Shown here piece after piece: positions 39,101 to 51,100 of a DNA stretch of 64,000 bases. The notes beneath the pieces were generated by a model, which was not told where the DNA came from, did no database searches, and saw only the letters and a list, made by a program, of their open reading frames with translations. Origin of the DNA: Hyposmocoma kahamanoa (Eukaryota > Arthropoda > Insecta > Lepidoptera > Cosmopterigidae). Each line of letters begins with the position of its first letter. The first letter of the stretch is position 1. The translations under genes and the position numbers were made by a program. The stretch covers positions 3,579,596 to 3,643,595 of the forward strand of contig NW_020653852.1 in the NCBI RefSeq assembly GCF_003589595.1. The letters run 5' to 3'.

Positions 39101-42100
39101 GTCTAAATTTCCTTGTGTTTAAGGCATGAACTCTCCAACGAGTGGCACCGTTTACGTGAATGGTTTAGATACTTCTACACGAATCCAAGAGATCAGCAAA
39201 GATGTAGGTTTCTGCCCACAGAATAATGTCACCTTTAATTTTCTCACTGTCAGAGAAAATATTATGTTCTTCGAGAGAGTAAGTACAGGACTGTAGCAGT
39301 AGGCTAGTTTTTTATAGCAAAACATCTTCGGTTAAACATTTCTGATCCTGTAATGTAACTCGTGTCAAACTAGTTTTGTAATTGAATTATAAAGTATAGT
39401 TCGCACATCTGGTGAGACGACGACTAAGGGTGTCACAGATACCATCGTGTTTAACCATACTTTTTTTTATTTAATAAGGTACATCAACAGAATAATTATT
39501 TTAATTATCGAGTTCAGGCGATTAACACACTGCATCGCACCCCGCGACGGTGCGCGGGACGCGGAATCACTCGCGCGGTGGCGGAGACGTAGGGTCATCA
39601 ATGTCCAATTGCACTAAACTTAAGTATGTCTTAAACCAATGCTTAAATTGATAAGACACTCTTAACACAATGTTTTAAGAGTGTCTTTTGCATTGCAATT
39701 ATTGGTTTAAGACGGACCTAGGTTTAGTGCAAGTGGACATAAGGGTCGTATTCCAGAACTCTACTCAATGCTCATGTCAGGATTTGAGCAGACTTGAGTA
39801 TGGTTTCAAGCACTGGAAATACGACCCTAATGGCAAGGACTTGAGTATGATTTTCAGTGCTCACTGCAATACTCAAGTCCTGCTTCAGTATTGAGTAGAG
39901 TTCTGGAATACGACCCGTAGATCTGCGTCAAACCGCGGTGTAATATGCGTAGGGGCAGCGGTCTAGCGGCCCCGCGCCACTTACTCGCTTCGTAGTTGAT
40001 CGCCGTAGTGATTGTACATGTAGCTGAGATCCTGCTTTGACAAGAATTGTTAATAATACAGAAACATTCAGGATGCTGCAGTTAAACTGTCGATTTGGTT
40101 TTTGTTTACTCAAATAAAGGATACCGAAGATAATATTCAACTTCATTTCAACTACACACGTATGTCAACTGAATCCTTTGATTATTTATTTGTTAGGGAA
40201 AATCCGAACCACAATTACTGGAATAGATATAAATTAATTAAAAATCTGCGTGGTAGTGCGGAGTGCAGTGTGCCAGACCCTGCAGTTCGCCGCGCCTACC
40301 GACGCGGTGGATGGCGCGGTGGAACCGCGTGCGCCGCCCTCCCGCGCGGTGAAGCGTTGTCTCAGTGTATTAATTGCCTTCGGTTTTCGCGATTGTTACG
40401 CATGGGAAATGAAACTATTTTTCCGGATTTAAATCGCGTTTATTTGTTTTTTCAAAATAAACCAACGGTTTGGGTCCATTACAGGTCCCATGCTCAAGTC
40501 AACTGTGACCGTGAATAATCTCAGTACAGAGTACTAAAAAACCGACCTCAAAAGTACGTGGAATTACGTCTATTTGCTAAGTTTTATTGAAACATCCCCT
40601 AGTTCGCCACTATATAGGACTTGACACTGGAGATAATAGAAATCAGTTCTTACTATTCAAAGTATGTTGAGAGAAAAACGCCTTGAATTGGAGAAATAGC
40701 AAAATCAACCATTAAAGTAATTGCTCCTAAATTAAAGTTAGGCGCTATTTATAAAAATCTCTTCGAGGTGGATAATTTTCTTCAAAATGAAATGGAACCA
40801 CTTTGAATTACCCCCTTTCCAACAAAAAAAGAATCATAAAAATCGGTTCACAAATACCGGAGTTATCGCGTAACATACATACAAAAAAAGAAAGAACATA
40901 CAGTCGAATTGAGAACCTCCTCCTTTTTTGAAGTCGGTTAAAAATAGCTTCATTTCCTAACTTGGCAAATAGATGTAATTCCACGTACTTTTGAGGTCGG
41001 TTTTTTTTAGTACTCTGTACTGAGATTATTAGAGGACAAAGTTAATGTTGCATTGCTCGCATCGCGTTGCGTTGCGTCTCGGCGATATGAATCAAACCTT
41101 AAATTACCTGATAACAATTGCAATACACGATGTCTAAACAAAGGCAAGGAATTATTGAAAACATCCAAATATATACTCACTTGTTGCACTAAGGTTCATA
41201 CCTTCTAACGTTAAAAAAAAAACACAGTATAGTCAAGTCTATGCTAAATAAACATCAAGTCAAGTTATCCTGTCAAAATCGTCATCATACATAAAAATTG
41301 ACAGTTTAACGCAATATATATTTTTTTAAATTATAAAATAGTTGCGTGGCAAAGGCATGGGTACCAGTGCCGAAATGTATATGGATAAACTCGACCTAAC
41401 GCCTAAGGCCGACCTCCATAGTGACCAGATCGATGCCGGTCGTAAGAGGTGTCTGCAGGTATGTGTATTGGTTTTTATTCATTCATCGAGTATATAACTA
41501 GAAATAGAGACGAAATGTCATTTAATTTGTTTGAAAACTATTCTGCCAAATTAAAACGGTGACAACTGCGCTTCGATTGGTCAGCCCGAATTCGAAATAA
41601 TTGACGGGTGTCGTCAATTCGTTTGTTTTGTATTCAGATGTTTTGCTGTTTTTTGTTTTGTGTTTGCTGTGCCCACTCCACCGAATGAACAGCCTCCATA
41701 GTTAAAGATATTACTTTATTACAATAAATACCTACATAATATTTTTGGAACATACGGAGACGTACACACAGGTCAGTTGTTGGCGCTTTACTACTTCAGC
41801 TTTCTAATTTGTGATGTCAATGCAAACTAGAGTTGATATTTAAAAGTGATATAAGGCCCATTTGCCTTATGAGTTGCCAGCGATGGATGGCCCTTATTAC
41901 GTCTCTATTTCTGGTTATATACTCTATGTTTTTATTGAACGTCACGATGTTTTAACAATGTGATATTAAACATTTTTGTGAAATAATCACTAGTTTGTTA
42001 CAATTATTAATACAAAGATCGAACACAAATAAAAATTCCATCTGACAGGTCTCGAGCCTGTGGCCACGCCTCACCAGGGCGATGCTCTAGCCAATTGACC

Positions 42101-45100
42101 TACAGTCAGATCTTAAAAATTCGTCTAAGAGATTGTTATAGATCTTTGTATTCGGTTTTAAAAATCTGAAGTTTATAACGCCGCAAGCGACACCTCATGA
42201 GAGACTTTCTCACTGAAGACTGAAGCTTCTCATTCGGCCGGTACCTTTACAGCAATCACAAGCTTAATTTTACCAATCTTTATTTTTAATGTAAATAAAG
42301 TACGTGTTACGTCAAACACCTTAATTTTCTCGTAAAGATGATTGACGATGTGGTCGAAAGCATACCGCTTTCAGCAGATTTCGCAAGCTGAAGCCGGTAC
42401 CGTGTCCATGCATTCCTCGCTCACTTCCTTTTTCTTCTTTTTATGAGCAAAAAGAAAGAAATACTCATTGTCTATTTGTTACAAAATTTGCGAATCGTTT
42501 CGGAACTTTATCTACTAATTGATTTTTTTGGGAAATGGATATTACAATGTGAGTCACTAGGAACTTCACACCTATTCGCTCTCAACAGATCGCACAGTAT
42601 AACGATTTAAATTGATGGACAGGTGGCGTGTGCTCTCGTTGGCGACGCTGAGGTACTGGTATTGGACGAACCAACCAGCAACATGGACTCCAATTTACGT
42701 CACGCCTTGTGGGATTGTTTATTGGTTAGTACGGTTGGACAACTCACCAGCAGCTTAGTATGAGCTGAAAGACGAATGTCTTCATAAAGCTGCCACAAGT
42801 TATAATGTCACACAAGTTATATCACGACGACCATGTTGGCCGAATCGTTTGTATTGTGGACGGAGGTCCTGGGTTCGATTTTTTTATGATACCAAATAAC
42901 GGGATGAGTAAGTCATGCGCCTGGTGGTTAGCAATGCGCCTATCCACAGCAGTTGCAGTGTCACTCAAAGCTTTAAGTCTCAAAGATCCGATGGGCACTG
43001 CCACTGCGCCCGTCACCCTGAGGTATAGGGAAGTTACCAAGTCCCATGTGCATGTAATTGCACTAGCACCCGAAGTTCACAAGGAGTTTTACTGTTACTA
43101 AACTGAGATTTCCAATAAGACCAATTAGGAAATAAACTTGATCAGAATCTGGTGTTGTGAGTGGTGACCCGGAGTGAATTCCGTTGCTTTGGTAGGGGAA
43201 ACCGGGACTGGTAGTTCCGGGGGTAAGTTGTTCTCACAGCAATAACTTTGCAAGGAAAATATGTAGCGATACATGTGAAGCGCGTCGTTAAAGCGTCAGT
43301 TGATGCGTCTTGCCGGCAGCCATTTCAGTAACTCCGGCGACGACGTGTGGCTATGTGTGTAGCTATGTGCGTGGAGCTGTCAAAATATCACGTAAGTAAA
43401 TTTTTTCTTGTTTAAATTTTTTGGTCTGTCTTTGTTTATTATAAGCCGATTCATACGTAACTTTTCTAAATTGTAGTGACATATTAGTAAGAAATCTTAT
43501 TGTTTGAGTATTTTTTTGATTGATTCTATTACTTTGCCGGTATGTCAGTCTTCGTATAAAAACGTAATTTGGGGCCATTAGTTCCTCCATCTAGGGGCTG
43601 GTTGTTCCTAGGAATAACTTCCCCAATCGACCTACAATCATGCTTAAAATTCTTATGACCATTTTTCTTTGTTTTAAGGATGCGAAACTACAAACGGGCT
43701 CATGTCAAATATTTAGACAAGATGATAGTCACTTATGTGTGTCTCAACTGTGATTCAGATGAAGAAATGAGCGATGTTACTGATGAATAAGAATGTAGTT
43801 GTTTTTTTTAAGTTAGTTGTGCATAATATAAACATTACATACGTACATTTATAAAATAGTTGGTTTTATTTAAGAAAATCGTTGTTATTCTGTCAATCTA
43901 GGCGGAACAATTTGCCTCAAAGGCGGAACAACGCGCCCCAAAGCGGGGCTGAATGTTCCGCTCCGAAATTTGTCAAAAATTTGCCTCTATGAAATATATT
44001 ATTGAGATATTAGTAGAAGTGACTATACTATTACAAAAAGCAATAAACATTTGTTCAACATTATCACATGTTGAAAATCAAATCCTTCATTTTCAGTATA
44101 AAACTGCAAGTTATATGAAAATCGGAACGTTCAGCCCCGCTCTCCCCTACTCACAGTACTCTAGTTTGAGACCAGATAATTGGCATGGTTTTCTGCCAGC
44201 CACAAGCGTGACCTACGTGACTACTTAATGCTATGGTAGTGCCAATTGTTTACGTCACCAGCTTTGTCTATTTGCGCTCGGGCTTTGCCTGCTGGGCGAA
44301 ATGGTTTCGTTATGATAAGGATGCGGTAGGGATCAACTGAAGTTTAACGGAATTCCGTTGGAAGAAAATACTGTTAATCTGACTTTATTTATCATTTTAC
44401 AGCTCCTTCGTGGTGAAAAAACGATTTTCATAGCAACTACAGTAATGGAGGAGGCAGATGCATTGGGCGACAGGATAGCTTTATTAAGTCACGGAAAAGT
44501 CAAGTGCCATGGATCGCCAGCTTTTCTGAAAGACGCTATAGGTAATTATGCTTTACGTGGTACACTTCTTACGCGTAAAATAGTCCTCGTACCGGATTTT
44601 GATTAGCGTATATTTAAAAACATTTTCACGCATCAGTATATTTCATATATGATAGGTAACACCTTTATTCAAAGCACACTGTCCCGTGTCAATTTCAGGT
44701 GCAGATTTCAAACTCAACGTAACGATGAAAACGCATCGTAAACCATCAAACGCGCACCAAATAGTAAAAGTTTTAGAAGATGTAATACCTGATACAACAA
44801 CCAGTATGACGCATTCCAAGCAAGATCTTAGCAAGCTATCGATTTGTTTACCAGCAAAGGCGAGAGATATGTTTCCGAAAGTGTTTGACGCCTTAGAATA
44901 TCGAAGACATGAATTGGGAATATCTTCTATCAGTGTTGGGGTGTCTATGGAGGAAGTTTTCTTGAGGTAGGTATACCCGTACCAGTATTGAATAAGTGTA
45001 CACTGTCGGGGTATTAATACCACTTTTTTATTTGTAGGTTCGTCGAAGAAGATGATTCGGAAATAGGCATTTACGATGAGGAGCAATTAGATCATTGTAA

Positions 45101-48100
45101 GTGTGTCTGAAGATTGGCTTTGCATTCTTTGCAGTCTATTTATGTAGTGACCACAGTTGCGGAATCGGCTTGAGACGACTATGTTTTACTACACTTGTAG
45201 CACTAAGTTTGTATGAGGCCAGACGAGCGTAATTTTGTAAGTTGGGAATTGCATTTTTTTTGACCGCTCGACCGAAATTCGGTTGGAGGGCCAGACGAAC
45301 GTATTTTATTCAGTTGCTTTTAAGAGTTCATACGGAGTGTTTGTGTCGTAATAGTGTAATGGATCCATTAAAAATAGTATGCATTTATGAAGCAATAGAA
45401 GATAATATTCGAAAAAAAAAGAAGCTGGGTACATACACTCAATATGAAACGACTAATGTGTGGTTAGTTTCATATATTATATACAGGTTTATGTGAACAT
45501 AGACCAGATCAATTTGTTAAGTACTACCACATGCCAATAAATGTTTTTCAAGAATTATTAAGACTAGTAAAACCTTTTATTGCTAAGTCAGATACAAATA
45601 TGAGACAAGCCATCGGTTCAGAGGAAAAACTTATAATAACAATCAAGTAAGTTGTTCAATTATTTATATCTTGATCTCCGTATCAAATATTTTCGCATGC
45701 AACGTCTATACTCACGCGCATCCTATACCAAAGTGACCCCTTCCCTTACCCCTACCTCCACCCGCGCCAGCCCGACGCAAGATGCGATGGAAAGTCAGTC
45801 GTCATTACGCCCGTGAGTCGGCACATAACTCATTTTGCGTCGTCGTGTGAAATAAACCGTACTTTTATATGAAACCGAATGCAGCGCAAACTGCGCAACT
45901 CATAAAATTACGCTCGTCTGGCCTCACAGTAAACCGATTCATCATGAACGCTGCCATACAGTCGTCATCGGCTGCGTACCGCGATCGGAAATTCGCAGGC
46001 AGCAGATTTGTTGCTGACTTGTATTGGGCATAAATAAAAAAAAATAATGATAGATATGCCACGACGCTATGCCAAGTCGCGTACCGATATCGCCACTTTT
46101 GTAGCTTGTGTGCATCTCAAATTTTACGCTCTATCATCTACTACCTACCGTAAATTAATGATCTTGATTGGTTAGGGTTTAAACCTGGAAACGACGAAAA
46201 ATGATTTATTATTTTAACAAAATTGAATTACGTTTTATTTTTATTTTTTTTTTATTGCAATATTTCATTTTTAACATGAGGTATCATTAGTAAAAATGAC
46301 ACTTGTGTTTGCTATGACGTTAGATGACGTTGAAACTCATTTTTAGTTTGGCAATACTAGACTTTAGTTACCTAATCCATAGTCAGAAGCCATACGGCTG
46401 TTTTCATGTGACACGCATTGACGTGCAATTATATGGACGTCGGGTCCGCGCTAAAAAGTGTCCGAACTTATTGGGCGTTAAAATCGTATACAGAGCGTCA
46501 TTCACGCTTTAGTCTTCGTTTGTTCGACTGACAGCGAAGCAAGCAAAATTAGACAGTGCTGCGATGACATTACAATTTAAATTCAACGTTTTAGCTTTTT
46601 CATATTCCTTTACATGTCACTACGTTTAAATAGGTTGACTTGGGACATTTTTTTCGTGGTTTTTGTATTATAACCGTCGTCCATTTATTTGTAAGTCAAT
46701 GGTGACACGCCAATAATGTGCATTTTGGGCATATCAAGGCAACCCGAACCACGCCACCATACCGTATCTCTTCCCTTATGTTTCATATAATCTATGGTAT
46801 TCAGTCGATGCGAAACGCACGTTTTTTTCGGTCTTACTACATGGACATAAGCTTTTTCTGATCGGCTTGGTGCGATAAGTTTGGTGACTCCTTTACTTTG
46901 AGTCTGTTTTGTGGCAGATACTATACATGCAGTGACGTGCTGCATCAGTTGCGCAATAATGTAGCGCGGCACTGCATAGTACCATGAAGATATTTTTTGT
47001 TTTCAGATGAAAATATGGACGCGGTTACAAGTTATACGTTATGGCTACAGCAAATGATCACACTCATGGGTAGAACTTGGGCATTCGTTCGGACAAACAA
47101 AGTCAAATTTCTTATATTGGTAAGTGAATAGCGGGCTTTACAGGGGCACACTATCGCGCGTGGTATAGCAATCGTGCGCGATTGGTCGCGCGTGTAAAGA
47201 CGTTGGAAGGAAATTATCAGGCGTACGCGCAATCGCGCACTCCAACGTGCGCCAGTTTCACGCAGTCTATCCTGCGCTATTGATCTTTACACAGACGCTC
47301 TTTCCGTTGTAACAAAAACGAACACGAGCAATCGCACGCGAAAGAACGTTAGCGTAAAAAATTTCAAACAGGCAATCGCTCACGATTGTTCGTGCAGGCT
47401 TTCCCGCACGCAATTTTGTACGCTTTTGATCACGCGCGATAGAGTGACTGTAAAGGGGGCTATTCTTGAGTACACGGCAGAAGAAGTTTGAGAATAGGAT
47501 GAGTGCTAGAAATTAATGTTGCGTAGTACGCGTGGTGTTAGAGTGGTTCCACATGGCGACTTCAGCGATGCAAACGCGCGTTCATGGTGGAGGAATATAC
47601 GTTGACTTACAAATAAATGGACGACAGGTCTAATACAAAAACCACGAAAAAAATGTCTCAAGTCAACCTATTTAAACGTAGTGACATGTAAAGGAATATG
47701 AAAAAGCTAAAACGTTGAATTTAAATTGTAATGTCATTGCAGTACTGTCTAATTTTGCTTGCTTCTCTGTCAGTCGAACAAACGAAGACTAAAGCGTGAA
47801 TGACGCTCTGTATACGATTTTAACGCCCTATAAGTTCGGACACTTTTTAGCGCGGACCCGACGTCCATATAATTGTAAGTCAATGCGTTTATAGATATTT
47901 TTTGTGTTATGAAACAAAAAACATCTTCATTTAGTTTGTCGCGCCCAATTTTTACGTTGATAAAATTACTGTGCAAATGTTTTAAAATTAGCTGTGATCT
48001 TGCGGCCATATTTGGCACTGTGTTAATATTTTGCACTGTGTCATTAGTCGGCGGCGCTCACGATGACATAAAAACGTGAAGTTACGGTGGCCGTCATGTT

Positions 48101-51100
48101 CGGTATTGTGGTAAAATTTTAATTTTTTCATTAATGTTAATCACTCGAATGTGACAGCTAATTGTGAATATAATAGCTTTATTGGTAACGGTGTGGAATT
48201 TTTCATTATATTCCAATAACCACACACGCAGTGACAACACAACCAATAACAGGGAATTACTGTCTGTGCTCAGGTGTCTACTTTTGCTCTCGACCAATCA
48301 CATTTCAGCGCAGCTCGTAACTTGAAGTCGACGTCTGTTGAAGTCTTCTTTCTTGTTTCAGCAAGTAATAATTCCGTTCTTAGGATTAATGGTGGTGACA
48401 TTATCATCAAATAATGCGACAGGCTATGGCAATGTGTATTCCCCCACACCATTGAAAGTTTGTCCTTTTGTGTTGTACCACCCTGGGCCATTTCGAAGCA
48501 GTGATGTACTGGTACCACTGAAAAAAAAATATCCCGAAACTATATTTGTATTTACCCATGATTTACCACATGGTAAGGGAAATTTAATCTATGATCAGTT
48601 TCTGTACGATTTGACAAATTACTATATTTATTTTATAGAAACAAAGACAAATATTTAATTTTACAAATTCAAATTCTGCGATATTTTTGGTATTTTGAAA
48701 TTATTTATTTTATATTTAATATATCATGGCTGTATGCATTTTTGTCTTCTATAACATTTTAGTTCGACTTGTATATAAGATCGTTATTTAATAGCATCGA
48801 GTATATAACCAGGAATAGAGATGAAGTTGACCAGTTTAACTTAGCTTTGCTATAATGGACGAAAACTGAAAAGTTACATATTTAATATTTATATTACCGA
48901 TGAAATGTGATTCCGTTTGTTTTGTAATTAGATGTTTTACTGTTTTTCCCACACCACCGAATGGAACAGCCCCATTGTTAGAGATACCTTAAATAATAAT
49001 AATAATAAGAATATTTTTGGAACAGGTTAGTTGTTGGCGCTGTACTATTCTGTACTAGCTTTATATATACTAGCTTTCTAATTTGTGATTTCAGCGCAAA
49101 CGAAAATTGATGTTTAAAAGTGATATAAGTGATATTTGCCTGATGAGTTGCCTGGGATGGACGGTTCTTATTTCGTCTCTGTTTCTGGTTATATATTCGA
49201 TATTTAATAGTAAATACTTAAACCATTTGGTCTAGCAAAACAGTTTTTACCGCTTCTCCTCCGGTGACTAGCCATAAAGGTCTGCTTTTCTTCAGATTTC
49301 AGAAATTTAGTTAACATTCGAGTAACACAGGAAGTTCGTGATGTGTACGGCTACAGTATAGAGAGTAAAAGGACAGTTATCTACTACCCCAACCCCTCAC
49401 ACCGTACATTATCAAGAGCTATGAACACATTTAGTAACATATATATGTCGCTAATTATGCCATATGCACCCGATTACGGTATCAACGTGAGCCACGTTCC
49501 GCTAAAAGAAATATTAAGAAATGATCATGGACACTGGGAACCAAAGAAAGTATTCTTGTGTAATGCATGGGCCACGTGGGTTTCATTCTGTTAGTATTTT
49601 ATATTGTTACGTTTACTTGACCAGTTAATTTTGAACCCTGAAATGATCCTGTAACGCCTTATATCGGTATCAACATTAAGGCTGATAACAGATTGACTGC
49701 ATGTTTGCAGTTAATGCGAGAAGTCAACCAACTTCTATTAGCAGCGTAACAACAAAACCATGTCAACGAAAGCATCAGTATCTAGTCATGTTGTATCCTG
49801 TCAACAGGGTTTAAATTCAACTTGTCGTTTTACCTTGTTTCGCACCCTTGGTGTAATAAGGCTATATCTGCAAAATTAAACATTTTACGAGAGAGGTTCA
49901 AAGATATAAACGAAATAATAAGATATGAACAAAATAAAGCGATAATTTTCACAACTATAGGCTACCTTTTTTGAAGACGGAGTAAAATGACATGTGAAGG
50001 GTTGCCACTTTTCATAATTAAATGGTTATTGTCGATAGTTTTATCGATAGATTATGAAAGAAGATAAACATTTGCGAAAAATGACTGAATTGTGAATGTC
50101 ACGACGTTCTAATGATTACTATAGTTTGTTCCGATCCATAACGGTTTCTTAGGTTTTCGCGATTGTTACACATAGGAAATGAAACTAATTTTTCGGATTT
50201 CAATCGCGTATATTTGTTTTTTCAACCAAACCGACGTTTCGGGCCCTTTATAGGTCCCAGGGTCACGGTTGACAGAATATTCCTATCCGCCCAGTTGTCT
50301 CATATATAGGTGCTCCAATTTACGAATTAGCTAAAAATTAAATATCATTATTTGGGAAAAATCTTTTATCAAACCGCCTTTTTGCTTAAAGAATAGTTTA
50401 GATTCAATACAAAGGATCAACGACATCAACATACCACATAACGCAAAATTACTTTCTCTGGATGTAGACAGCTTGTTCACTAATCTTCCCTACACTGACA
50501 CTTTAAATATTCTCAAGAAGATCACTTAGAAAGGCGACGACTACATCCAGAGGAAGTTGACGAGTTGATAGAATTGACATCTCTTTGCATGAAACAAAAC
50601 TACTTCAGGTTTAACGGACAATATTACTTGCAATATGATGGCCTAACAATGGGTTCTCCTCTCAGTCCTTTAATGGCAGACATATTTATGGATCATTTTG
50701 AAACCAACATATTGCAGGCAATAGGTATATACTATATTACTTTATGTAAGTTGATGATTTGATACTTTGATGGACGGGTAGTATGAGACAGCTGGACAAT
50801 TTTGTAAACGATCTTAACAACAAACACCCAAAAATTAAGTTTAAGAAATAATTAGAACAAAACAACTCTCTCAATTTCTTAGATTTAACTGTAACCGAAG
50901 TAGATAACAAACATGTTTTTAAAATTTACCGTAAGCCTACGCATACAGATACAATTATCCCGGCTTCTTCTTGTCACCCCTGGCAACATAAAACGGCTGC
51001 TTTTAATTGTTATATACATAGGTTGTGAACAGCCCCTCTTTCTAAAAATCATTATAATTTAGTGTTAAATATTATTTATCAGATTACATTTCCTAACGGT

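Noticed and set aside
42037..42112. A functional tRNA gene on the minus strand
   Set aside because: The cloverleaf is nearly complete, but the acceptor stem is imperfect, the T loop lacks TTC, and the flanks match SINE tails elsewhere.
48573..48658. Extension of ABCA exon 17 past the donor
   Set aside because: The frame stays open by chance; the phase-1 donor GTAAGG and the next exon fit the ABCA pattern, and the extension has no similarity to the family.
50152..50275. Part of the PLE-A element upstream of its RT
   Set aside because: It is a reversed PLE-B 3' end, a different Penelope family, so only proximity links them.
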